Below, in pieces: positions 1-6,189 of a stretch of 6,189 nucleotides of DNA (its first letter is position 1; each line of letters starts with the position of its first letter). The notes under the pieces were generated by a model. The model ran no database searches and was not told the DNA's origin. It saw nothing but the letters and a program-made list of their open reading frames with translations. This stretch comes from Verrucomicrobiota bacterium (GTDB taxonomy: Bacteria > Verrucomicrobiota > Verrucomicrobiia > Chthoniobacterales > UBA10450), in NCBI GenBank assembly GCA_003221375.1, contig QHRI01000008.1:1-6189 (forward strand), written 5' to 3'. The position numbers were made by a program, and so were the translations under genes.

Positions 1-1287
1 ATACAGCGCTGCCAGTGCCGGCTCTCCATAGTGAGCAAAGGTCGGATCGAGCTGGAGTGCGCGCTCTCCGGCTTCAGTCGCTTCGTCGTAAAGACCGAAA
101 TAACGATAGAGCTCGCACGCGAAGTTATTCACCCAAAGTGATGCCGGGTCGATTTTGGATGTGCGTTGCAAATAAGTCAGCGCTTTGTCGCGATCGCCGC
201 GCGCCGCATAAAACGCGGCAATAAAGTAATTCGATGGCGTCGAATTTGGTTCGATCTCGACCGCCCGTTTGAACTCCGCTTCCGCGCCGTCGAGGTCCCA
301 GTCCAGTATGCGTTTGGCTTCGGCGAGATAGACGTGTGCTTCGGCCTCTTGATCGTTCAGCTGTAGCGCATGCATCGCTGCGTCGCGAACTTTCGGGTAG
401 GCTTCGAGTGGAGGCACAAAGGAATCGGCCAGCCACAGCCACGTCTTTGCAGTTCCCGTCCACGCGCGACTGAACTTCGGATCCTGCTCCAGTGCGCGGT
501 GGAAAAATTCCAAGCTCTTGCGCAACTCGGGCTCGGTGTTCTTGTCCGAATAAACGACACCCCCCAAATAAGCGTCGTAGGCAGCTGTGCTCCGGGAAGG
601 ACGCGAAGGCGAGATCGCGAGTTTGAGCTTGAGAGTGTCGACAATGGAACGCGTGATCTCATCCTGTAGCGTGAAAATTCCGTGCATTTCGCGTTCATAT
701 GTTTCCGACCAAATGGTAAAGCCGTCGCAGGCGTCAATCAGTTCCGCGGTAATGCGCACTCGATTGCCATCCCGGCGTACACTGCCCTCAAGCACGTGGC
801 CAACATTTAACTTTGATGCAATTTCCCCCAGCTCGGCCTCTTTGTCCTTGAACCAGAACGAAGACCGTCGCGCCGCAACACGCAGCCCATCAACTTTCGC
901 TAGCGCTCCCAGAAGCTCCTCGGCAATACCCTCCCCGAAGTAGGCGTGATCTTTGGCCGGGCTCAAATCATTGAACGGCAAAACGGCAATGGATTTTTCG
1001 GTCGAACCCCGGGACTCAGCGATTTCTGTCCTGGCCGCCGGCTCCGCATCACTTGTCCGGACGATTCCATGGCTGGTGATGTCGTAGATCCACGCAAAAA
1101 TCAGGGCGATTGGAAAGCCAAGCATAATCGCGACGATGGCGAGTCGCTCGCCCCAGTTGGGTATTTCGAACGGCGGAAAGACCTGCGTCACGACTTGAAT
1201 GAGCAGCCAACCTATGACTGCGTACGTGACGGCGACGGTGTAAACTCTCCTTCGCTTTAGCTCGGCAAAAAACTTTTTAGAATTCAC
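1..1287 (-). CDS. TolB/FlgO-like domain and TPR membrane protein, 3' end outside window
   Basis: Reading the minus strand from a GTG at 1287 gives 429 codons with no stop, leaving the window at position 1, so the C-terminus is missing. Residues 5-20 (FFAELKRRRVYTVAV) are the hallmark N-terminus of a large bacterial family of TolB-like/TPR proteins. Two hydrophobic segments follow, about residues 17-37 and 49-67. Residues about 97-223 form a TolB N-terminal/FlgO-like domain, with IAVLPF at 100-105, a YFGEG block at 116-120, the VLEGSVRRDGNRV block at 165-177 and an IWSETYER block at 192-199. From about 232 to the cut end come TPR-type helical repeats. GTG is chosen because the family motif begins immediately after it, no in-frame ATG lies between it and the upstream stop, and that stop is 14 codons away. 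No good Shine-Dalgarno is visible. It lies 90 bp downstream of the cyclase gene on the same strand, and its domains match the C-terminal part of that protein. Function is not established; a sensory or scaffolding role at the membrane is inference. Confidence 0.85.
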   Translation of the reverse strand, partial: MNSKKFFAELKRRRVYTVAVTYAVIGWLLIQVVTQVFPPFEIPNWGERLAIVAIMLGFPIALIFAWIYDITSHGIVRTSDAEPAARTEIAESRGSTEKSIAVLPFNDLSPAKDHAYFGEGIAEELLGALAKVDGLRVAARRSSFWFKDKEAELGEIASKLNVGHVLEGSVRRDGNRVRITAELIDACDGFTIWSETYEREMHGIFTLQDEITRSIVDTLKLKLAISPSRPSRSTAAYDAYLGGVVYSDKNTEPELRKSLEFFHRALEQDPKFSRAWTGTAKTWLWLADSFVPPLEAYPKVRDAAMHALQLNDQEAEAHVYLAEAKRILDWDLDGAEAEFKRAVEIEPNSTPSNYFIAAFYAARGDRDKALTYLQRTSKIDPASLWVNNFACELYRYFGLYDEATEAGERALQLDPTFAHYGEPALAALY

Positions 1288-1377
1288 TGCGCGTTCGGCA
1301 GACCAAGCCTCATATTTTGTACACGATTAGCAATCGACAAGTTCTGTGTTCGCTTGAAACGGCCGGGCGCTAGAAAG

Positions 1378-3687
1378 TCACTTCGCTGGCTTTTCAAGGA
1401 GTTTTTGAAAACGTGGATCGCTTCGAAGCGGGTCCCATTCCCATCGATGTTTCAAGTCGTTAATGGTGATGCTGTAATCGACGCTATCCACCGCACCCGG
1501 CGTTTTGATCAATCGCTCGAGCAGCGTTAACGCAAGATCTTTTTCACCCACGCGAGCATAGATCAAGGCGAGGTAGCAATTCACAATGACGCCGTCGACG
1601 GCATCTTTAGATTCCGGCTTCATTTCGACCGCCTGGCGCCCTTCTCGGATCGCGTCCTCTTTGCGTCCCATGAACGCGTACAGCCAACCCAGATTCGCAT
1701 GCCGGATAGCGCTCAAAGGCGCCTCTTTGACGGCGTTTTCCAGAATAGGCGCTGCCTCTTTGAAATGTTTTTGCGCTCCTACCGCATCACCTTTGGCCAA
1801 AGCGATGGAGCCTTCAAAGAAACTTCGCGGCGTTGATCCTTCGCCCGTGTATGAGAGTTCCTTGGCAGTTGATGCACCGATCGCGCGCCTGGCCGCCGCG
1901 TAATCTCGATCCAGCATTGCGACTTCCCACCGCACCGCCGTGACCCCACCATCAGGATCCACTCCGGGAGGCACCTGATTCAACAACGACTTCAATGCAC
2001 TGGTGTCTGCAGCTTCCGGCCAACGACGCATCGCCGTGTTTGTAAAGATCAGTTCCCGGATAGTATTTGGATTTTGCGGATCCAACTTCGCAACCCGTTC
2101 GTACTCTTCGAGTGATTGTCCCCATTTACCTTGCCGGCGTTTTATTGCCGCGATCAAGCGGCCAATATCCCCGTTACTGGGCGCTAGACGGGCAGCGACA
2201 TCGAATTGTTCAAGAGCGCGGTCGTAATCCTGATCCATCCAGTAGATGCATTGACCCAGAGCAAAATGCGCTTCTGCGAGGTTGGGTTGGAGACGCAGAG
2301 CAATTTGAGCCTCCGTACGAGCTTTGTTTTTCCAATCCTCAGTCGGCTGGTAATAATGGAAAATCTCAGCGCAAACTGATGCGAGCCGCGCGTGGGCAAG
2401 CGCAAAGTTCGGGTCGAGCGCGATTGCCTGCATGTAAAGTTGTTCTGCGGTCTTGTAATCCTCCAGCAGCGTGTCGGGATTTCGGGAGATTTGATTCGCC
2501 CGCAAGTAAAACACATATGCATCCGGATTCTGCGTCGGTTTGGCTGTTACTCGCGCTTGCTCATCCGTACTTAGCGTCGCGCGCAGAGCGTCGGCGATTT
2601 CACTGGCCAACTCGCCTTGCAGTCCCAGCGAATCAGCCAGAGTGCGGTCGTAACGGTTCGCCCAGATTTGCCGGGCGTTCTGCGCATTGATCAATTGCAC
2701 GTTGACCACTACCCGATCACCTTCCCGCCGAACGCTGCCTTCGAGGACATTCGCTACACCGAGTGTTTTGCCGATCTGGCGCAGGTTTTGCTCGGCGACA
2801 TCGCGAAACTTCATCACAGACGAACGGCTGATGACCCTGAGATCTTTGATCTTTGCCAGACTGGTGAGGATGTCGTCCTGAACGCCGTCCGCGAAAAATG
2901 CGTTGTCTTTGTCAGGGCTAAAGTTTTGGAAGGGCAATACCGCGATGGTTTTCTCCAGTACAAGCGACGTTACTTCCGATTGCTTGAAATAGAGCCAAAC
3001 GCCAAAGCTGGCGACGGCAATCAAGAGAGCAGCGGCTGCGATCAAGACATATTTGCGTGGAGGGATTGATGAACTACTTGCTGCCTGCCTGGCTTGCTCC
3101 GATTGCCATTGTTTAACCTTCTCCGGCAATTGCCCGTTCCCGATTTCATCCGTGTAGAGATTCACGATGAAGATGGGAACACCATGCTTTACGGCGCACT
3201 CGCCCAGATCATGTAGATATGTGCGCCATTGGCGAGAGTGCGCCAGGTCTTCGGCGACACGCTTGGAAAGGAGGATGTGGCCTGCGTCACCGCAATCCAT
3301 TACCCGCTGCGCAATATTAATTCCTGCTCCTGCAACATTTGCTCGACCATTTACGTCCCGAACTTCGTTGACCGGTCCGCTGTGAATCCCCATTCGAAGC
3401 TTCAAATGAGGATTTTGCTTTAGGCCCTTACCGATCTCGATTGCGCATCGCACCGGCGCCTCGGGACTGTTGAAAAACACCAGCGCCATTCCGTCCCCAG
3501 TGGGGAGTCGAATGAGTTTATCGGCCCCTTCCGCAGCGCGAACTTGCTCGGTGTTGAGGACGATGTCGGTCAGGCATTGCAGGTGCTCGCGCTGCTCATC
3601 CAGGAGCAGCTTTGAGTAGCCGACCAAGTCTATAAACAAGACATGACCGATCTCCAGCCGCACACCGGGCCCGACGTTTGTGGACAT
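1378..3687 (-). CDS. Class III nucleotide cyclase fused to TM, TolB/FlgO-like domain and TPRs
   Basis: The 769-residue protein starts at ATG 3687, with an AGG about 10 bases upstream as a possible ribosome site. Residues about 14-178 are a class III adenylate/guanylate cyclase domain: metal Asp20 (FIDLVGYS), metal Asp65 (PTGDGMALVF), and the transition-state pair Asn124 and Arg128 (INIAQR) are all present. Aligned by spacing, the usual specificity Lys and Asp positions are Leu61 and Asn117, so ATP versus GTP preference, and activity itself, cannot be read off. One membrane helix spans about 212-235. Residues about 246-372 are a TolB/FlgO-like domain (IAVLPF at 248-253, VLEGSVRREGDRV at 314-326). 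TPR repeats run from about 390 to 730, and the end WDPLRSDPRFQKLL is typical of this TPR family. The expected topology is a cytoplasmic cyclase with the TolB/TPR part outside the inner membrane (inference). It lies 67 bp downstream of vapC and 90 bp upstream of a second TolB/TPR gene, all on the minus strand. Cyclic nucleotide signalling coupled to envelope state is plausible but unproven. Confidence 0.9.
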   Translation of the reverse strand: MSTNVGPGVRLEIGHVLFIDLVGYSKLLLDEQREHLQCLTDIVLNTEQVRAAEGADKLIRLPTGDGMALVFFNSPEAPVRCAIEIGKGLKQNPHLKLRMGIHSGPVNEVRDVNGRANVAGAGINIAQRVMDCGDAGHILLSKRVAEDLAHSRQWRTYLHDLGECAVKHGVPIFIVNLYTDEIGNGQLPEKVKQWQSEQARQAASSSSIPPRKYVLIAAAALLIAVASFGVWLYFKQSEVTSLVLEKTIAVLPFQNFSPDKDNAFFADGVQDDILTSLAKIKDLRVISRSSVMKFRDVAEQNLRQIGKTLGVANVLEGSVRREGDRVVVNVQLINAQNARQIWANRYDRTLADSLGLQGELASEIADALRATLSTDEQARVTAKPTQNPDAYVFYLRANQISRNPDTLLEDYKTAEQLYMQAIALDPNFALAHARLASVCAEIFHYYQPTEDWKNKARTEAQIALRLQPNLAEAHFALGQCIYWMDQDYDRALEQFDVAARLAPSNGDIGRLIAAIKRRQGKWGQSLEEYERVAKLDPQNPNTIRELIFTNTAMRRWPEAADTSALKSLLNQVPPGVDPDGGVTAVRWEVAMLDRDYAAARRAIGASTAKELSYTGEGSTPRSFFEGSIALAKGDAVGAQKHFKEAAPILENAVKEAPLSAIRHANLGWLYAFMGRKEDAIREGRQAVEMKPESKDAVDGVIVNCYLALIYARVGEKDLALTLLERLIKTPGAVDSVDYSITINDLKHRWEWDPLRSDPRFQKLLEKPAK

Positions 3688-3754
3688 ATGGTTTAACCTG
3701 CCAAGCAGTTTGTGAAATTCGTAACCGGTTTCTGCGGCGCCCTTCTACTATGCG

Positions 3755-4162
3755 TCACGCCGTTGCCAATGCCTCCGCTAACGACTGCGTCAAGGCGGGC
3801 GCAGCAGCGCGCAATTTCGCATCTTCAGTCACGAGCCGAACACCGAGTTGCCGGGCCAACGCCAGAAAACGTGCATCATACGCAGTTGTGCGATAGCGAA
3901 GCGCGGCATCCAGCGCCGCTTGATGGCTCACACGAAACAAGTGCGGCTGGAGAAACGCGGCTGCGCGATTCAGGCAGTCGCGCGCAGTCGCCGCGGTGAT
4001 ATAGCGCGCCCGCTCGTACGCAATCAGCACATTGCTTAATTCGATCAGCGCGAGAGGTTCAGTTCGCCAGACGGCGTCGCGCGCGAACAGCTTTGCTACC
4101 GGCTGGCTACGCGCGCTCCGCACGTACAGCGGCGCAATGATGTTCGTGTCTACAAGAAGCAT
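3755..4162 (-). CDS. vapC: PIN-domain ribonuclease toxin, VapC family
   Basis: A 135-residue PIN domain, the normal size for VapC toxins, which are Mg2+-dependent RNases that cut tRNA or rRNA and are held inactive by the cognate VapB. The expected acidic active-site residues are visible: Asp5 in the N-terminal LLVDTNI motif, Glu41 in LALIELSNVL, Asp96 in TAYDARFLALA and Asp114 in TEDAKL. All four are intact, so the toxin is probably functional. The gene begins 13 bases after the vapB stop on the same strand, the usual antitoxin-first order. The best upstream purine tract, GGAG, lies near the end of vapB about 16 bases before the ATG, so translation may depend on coupling with vapB. No cell target can be deduced from sequence. 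Confidence 0.9.
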   Translation of the reverse strand: MLLVDTNIIAPLYVRSARSQPVAKLFARDAVWRTEPLALIELSNVLIAYERARYITAATARDCLNRAAAFLQPHLFRVSHQAALDAALRYRTTAYDARFLALARQLGVRLVTEDAKLRAAAPALTQSLAEALATA

Positions 4163-4175
4163 GCGAACTACGCGA

Positions 4176-4400
4176 TCACTCCCGCCCCCACGCGATTGCC
4201 GCCTCGATGTCTTCCGTCGTTGGCATAAATCCGCCGCGCAGTTTTACTGGTTTCGGCGCTTTTGCCGGTCGAGTCTTACTCGCAGCAATCCCTTTACGCA
4301 GCAACTCCGCGATCGTGTCCTTCAGTTTTTTTTGTTCATGCACGGCGCGGATTTTCACGGCGCGCATCAAATCGTCCGGCAAATCGAGCGTTGTCTTCAT
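4176..4400 (-). CDS. vapB: Ribbon-helix-helix antitoxin, VapB family
   Basis: A 74-residue protein. Residues 1-38 (beginning MKTTLDLPDDLMRAVKIRA and ending in TIAELLRKGI) have the beta-strand plus two-helix pattern of a ribbon-helix-helix DNA-binding domain. The Lys/Pro-rich linker at about 42-54 and the acidic/aromatic tail from about 60 (TEDIEAAIAWGRE) fit the flexible C-terminus that VapB antitoxins insert into the VapC active site. It directly precedes vapC. Family members bind their own promoter as dimers and repress the operon, and an inverted repeat lies upstream. Codons 23-26 (QKKL) contain a run of eight A on the coding strand. The RHH fold is a common antitoxin fold; the VapB assignment comes mainly from the PIN-domain partner. 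Confidence 0.87.
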   Translation of the reverse strand: MKTTLDLPDDLMRAVKIRAVHEQKKLKDTIAELLRKGIAASKTRPAKAPKPVKLRGGFMPTTEDIEAAIAWGRE

Positions 4401-4406
4401 TTAGCC

Positions 4407-4435
4407 ATATTCCCAGAAAGCTGGTTTTCTGTCAA
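4407..4435 (-). promoter_or_regulatory. Putative vapBC promoter
   Basis: On the minus strand a perfect TTGACA (-35) occupies 4435-4430. A 17-base spacer leads to a weak -10-like GAATAT at 4412-4407, which matches 3 of 6 consensus positions; shifting by one base gives AATATG with the same score. With usual spacing, transcription would begin at or within a few bases of the vapB ATG at 4400, giving a leaderless or nearly leaderless mRNA. This fits the absence of a clear Shine-Dalgarno in front of vapB. The -35 is strong and the -10 is not. Confidence 0.4.
4415..4430. promoter_or_regulatory. Inverted repeat, candidate VapB operator
   Basis: AGAAA (4415-4419) and TTTCT (4426-4430) form a 5-bp inverted repeat with a 6-base centre. 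It lies in the spacer of the putative vapBC promoter, overlapping the last base of the -35. Type II antitoxins with an RHH fold normally bind such palindromes between -35 and -10 to repress their own operon. The repeat is short and could be chance. Confidence 0.35.
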
Positions 4436-4499
4436 CAATCCCATTGCATACGGCAAATCACCACTCAAATTGCCGCGCACTTAATCCTGAATTACAAAA

Positions 4500-4689
4500 A
4501 TGGTTAAGGGCCTCTACAAATCCAGTTACGCCTTTCACGATAAAATGGACACCGATGGAGTAAATCACTACAAGCGCATGTTTGATATCACCGACGGCCT
4601 AATTCGCCGGGGGTTACTCGGACGCGGACATCGAATTGATCCTTGGCGGGAATTTCCGCAGGGTGTTGGGACAAATCTGGAGCGCTTAA
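4500..4689 (+). pseudogene. Remnant of membrane dipeptidase (peptidase M19), 3' end only, frameshifted
   Basis: From 4500 the plus strand reads into MFDITDGLIRRG (4578-4613). The frame is then broken, and the next frame (+1) continues at 4615 with YSDADIELILGGNFRRVLGQIW and stops at TAA 4687-4689. Together these are the C-terminal end of peptidase M19 dipeptidases, whose last helix region reads (L)xxRGYSxxDIxxILGGNxxRVL. The break falls in a run of five G (4609-4613), where four G would restore CGG-GGT-TAC. Only about 60 residues are present of a protein normally over 300 long; an in-frame stop lies at 4488-4490, and no M19 sequence is seen upstream, where the minus-strand vapBC pair lies. 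The gene is therefore both truncated and frameshifted and is unlikely to make an enzyme. M19 enzymes hydrolyse dipeptides with a metal centre, and those residues would lie in the missing part. It ends 58 bp before uvrB, so it may once have been co-transcribed with it. Confidence 0.7.
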
Positions 4690-4747
4690 AGCTCACCGTC
4701 GCCAGACGACCACTGGGAATTATCAACAGTCGCTGCTAGATTGCTGA

Positions 4748-6189
4748 ATGCCGTTTCAGCTCGAATCGAACTACAAACCGCGCGGAGACCAGGGCCAGGC
4801 AATTGGCAAGCTGATTAAGTCCGTTGAATCTGGAAACCGTCACCAGACGCTGCTGGGCGTTACCGGTTCGGGCAAGACTTTCACGATAGCAAACCTGGTT
4901 CAGGAGCTGGACCGGCCTACGCTTGTTATTTCGCACAATAAAACACTCGCTGCGCAGCTTTACTCCGAGTTCAAGCAATTCTTCCCGCAGAATGCAGTCG
5001 AATATTTCGTCAGCTATTTCGATTATTACCAGCCGGAGGCTTATATCCCCCGCTCCGATACCTACATCGAGAAGGATTCCTCTATCAATGAAGAAATCGA
5101 GCGGTTACGGCTTGCGGCGACCAGCGCGTTGCTTTCGCGTCGCGACACCATCGTCGTAGCCAGTGTGTCCTGCATCTACGGCATCACTTCGCCGGAGGAT
5201 TATTTAGAGATGCTGCTCACCGTGAAACGTGGACAGCACACCTCGCGCGAAGCCGTGCTCGGTCGTCTGATCGACATGTTGTACGAACGCAACGACGTCA
5301 ACTTCGCACGCGGCAGGTTCCGTGTCCGGGGCGACGTCGTGGAAGTTTATCCCGGCTCCGCCGATGAAGAAGGCATCCGGATCGAGTTCTTCGGCGACGA
5401 AATCGAGGCGATTACGCGGTTTGATCCTTTGACCGGGCACGCGCACGAATCACTAAGTGTGGTGACATTTTTTCCGGCGAAACAATTCGTGACACCGGCG
5501 GACAAACTCAATCGCGCGTTGCGCACGATCCGTGACGAACTGGAAGAGCGAATCATCGAACTAGAGTCGCAAAACAAACTTTTGGAAGCGCAACGCCTGC
5601 GAATGCGCACTGAATACGATTTGGAAATGTTGCAGGAAATGGGGTTCTGTAACGGGATCGAAAATTACTCGCGCCATCTCTCTGGGCGGCCGCCGGGTTC
5701 GAAGCCGTACACGATCATCGACTTTTTTCCGAAAGATTTCCTGGTAGTCATCGATGAATCGCACGCCACGATCCCACAGATCGGTGGGATGTATGAAGGC
5801 GATCGCTCGCGCAAAACGGTGCTCGTCAATTATGGGTTTCGCCTGCCCAGCGCGCTCGATAATCGGCCGCTCAATTTCGACGAGTTCATGAAGCTGACGA
5901 ACCAGACCGTTTACGTGAGCGCGACTCCGGCAGAATTTGAAATTCAAAACAGCGTGGTTGGAAACAAAGGATACTTCCCGCATAAACGGCAGCGAATCGG
6001 CGACGCGGAACTTGTGCCTTTCGAGGTTGCTGGTAGAGCGCGACTGTCGGGCGCGCCGGGGCCGGCAGTCGGCGCGTTCGGCGAGCGCGCCGTACCAGTC
6101 TCGCGTACGGATGAACCGCCAGAAAAATTTGATGTGCACACGCCAGGCGCACCGCTCGTAGTCGAGCAGATCATCCGTCCCACGGGATT
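4748..6189 (+). CDS. uvrB: Excinuclease ABC subunit B, 3' end outside window
   Basis: The first 480 codons of UvrB, the DNA-damage-verifying helicase-like ATPase of nucleotide excision repair, which is loaded by UvrA and recruits UvrC. The Walker A motif GVTGSGKT is at residues 37-44. The DNA-wedging beta-hairpin region starts at Tyr90 ([10 protein letters not shown]). The DESH Walker B box is at 336-339, [10 protein letters not shown] follows, and motif III YVSATP is at 389-394. The RPTG motif at 477-480 is the last thing before the window edge; helicase domain 3 and the UvrC-interacting C-terminus lie outside. From 1 to 402 it aligns without gaps to the family pattern. Between Ser402 and Val471 are 68 residues where E. 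coli UvrB has about 3, including an in-frame palindromic repeat (residues 428-451). The ATG at 4748 is chosen because the canonical N-terminus ([13 protein letters not shown]) follows at once. No clear Shine-Dalgarno or SOS-type operator is visible in the 58 bases upstream. Confidence 0.97.
   Translation, partial: MPFQLESNYKPRGDQGQAIGKLIKSVESGNRHQTLLGVTGSGKTFTIANLVQELDRPTLVISHNKTLAAQLYSEFKQFFPQNAVEYFVSYFDYYQPEAYIPRSDTYIEKDSSINEEIERLRLAATSALLSRRDTIVVASVSCIYGITSPEDYLEMLLTVKRGQHTSREAVLGRLIDMLYERNDVNFARGRFRVRGDVVEVYPGSADEEGIRIEFFGDEIEAITRFDPLTGHAHESLSVVTFFPAKQFVTPADKLNRALRTIRDELEERIIELESQNKLLEAQRLRMRTEYDLEMLQEMGFCNGIENYSRHLSGRPPGSKPYTIIDFFPKDFLVVIDESHATIPQIGGMYEGDRSRKTVLVNYGFRLPSALDNRPLNFDEFMKLTNQTVYVSATPAEFEIQNSVVGNKGYFPHKRQRIGDAELVPFEVAGRARLSGAPGPAVGAFGERAVPVSRTDEPPEKFDVHTPGAPLVVEQIIRPTG
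6030..6098. repeat. REP-like palindromic element inserted in frame within uvrB
   Basis: The 69-bp segment is bounded by inverted arms. CTGGTAGAGCGCG (6030-6042) pairs with CGCGCCGTACCAG (6086-6098) except for two adjacent central mismatches. Inside, CTGTCGG (6044-6050) faces CCGGCAG (6062-6068) with one G-U-type pair, and GGCGCG (6071-6076) can pair with CGCGCC (6086-6091). GGCGCGCC at 6050-6057 is itself a perfect palindrome. By hand count the segment is about 78 % G+C, well above its surroundings. The length is a multiple of three and there is no stop in the uvrB frame; it reads as a Gly/Ala/Arg-rich stretch around residues 428-451. It has the size and fold-back form of REP/palindromic elements. 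Whether it recurs in the genome cannot be seen here, as no second copy is in the window. Confidence 0.65.

Noticed and set aside
946..1260. 104-residue plus-strand open frame, and the minus-strand frames at 125-463 and 357-737
   Set aside because: All overlap the continuous TolB/FlgO-TPR reading frame that runs from 1287 off the left edge, which carries clear family motifs.
1288..1377. Promoter for the left TPR gene
   Set aside because: TTGTCG and AT-rich hexamers occur, but no pair has both acceptable spacing and a good match.
2067..2690. 207-residue plus-strand open frame
   Set aside because: It lies entirely opposite the TolB/TPR part of the cyclase gene, has no recognisable domain and is a shadow of that coding frame.
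3723..3730. AACCGGTT palindrome upstream of the cyclase gene
   Set aside because: It is an 8-bp perfect palindrome, too short and isolated to call an operator.
4032..4484. 150-residue plus-strand open frame over vapB and the start of vapC
   Set aside because: It is antisense to vapBC and shows no domain. Its tail (4401-4484) was checked for missing M19 sequence and none was found.
4500..4739. 79-residue plus-strand open frame taken as a small gene
   Set aside because: Only its first half resembles a protein family. After the G5 tract the M19 motif continues in another frame, so it is treated as a pseudogene.
4690..4747. SOS box or promoter before uvrB
   Set aside because: No CTGT-N8-ACAG or CGAAC-N4-GTTCG type site and no well-spaced -35/-10 pair was found in these 58 bases.
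5561..6139. 192-residue minus-strand open frame
   Set aside because: It is antisense to conserved UvrB motifs (DESH, SATP) and matches no family.

Overview
The window looks like chromosomal DNA of a mid-G+C, Gram-negative-type bacterium. Soil Verrucomicrobiota (Chthoniobacterales-like) is my best guess and Acidobacteriota the main alternative. The guess rests on the pairing of cyclase/TolB-like/TPR proteins with a vapBC pair and on an in-frame palindromic repeat inside uvrB. No rRNA or other strong taxonomic marker is present, so it is an inference.

Layout. Positions 1-4400 are all on the minus strand. Read in the direction of transcription they hold: vapB (RHH antitoxin, 4400-4176), vapC (PIN-domain toxin, 4162-3755), a 769-residue protein with a class III nucleotide cyclase domain, one membrane helix, a TolB/FlgO-like domain and TPRs (3687-1378), and a second TolB/FlgO-like TPR membrane protein that starts at a GTG (1287) and runs off the left edge. 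Intergenic gaps are 13, 67 and 90 bases, so co-transcription is possible. A perfect -35 hexamer with an inverted repeat just downstream lies before vapB.

From about 4500 the coding strand switches to plus. First comes the 3' end of a membrane dipeptidase (peptidase M19) gene. It lacks its 5' part and carries a +1 frameshift in a run of five G, so it is a remnant. Then comes uvrB, which begins at 4748 and is cut by the right edge after codon 480. The two divergent blocks meet in about 100 bases (4401-4499).

The most unusual structure is inside uvrB. Between helicase motif SATP and the RPTG motif the protein carries about 65 residues absent from ordinary UvrB. At the core of this insertion is a 69-bp, very GC-rich, REP-like palindrome (6030-6098) read through in frame as 23 codons. 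This resembles the logic of Rickettsia palindromic elements that colonise protein genes at tolerated surface loops.

Functionally the window mixes nucleotide excision repair (UvrB), a type II toxin-antitoxin pair, and two related envelope proteins that probably link a TPR/TolB-like sensing or scaffolding module to, in one case, a cytoplasmic nucleotide cyclase. Apart from the possible minus-strand operon, nothing shows that these genes act together.
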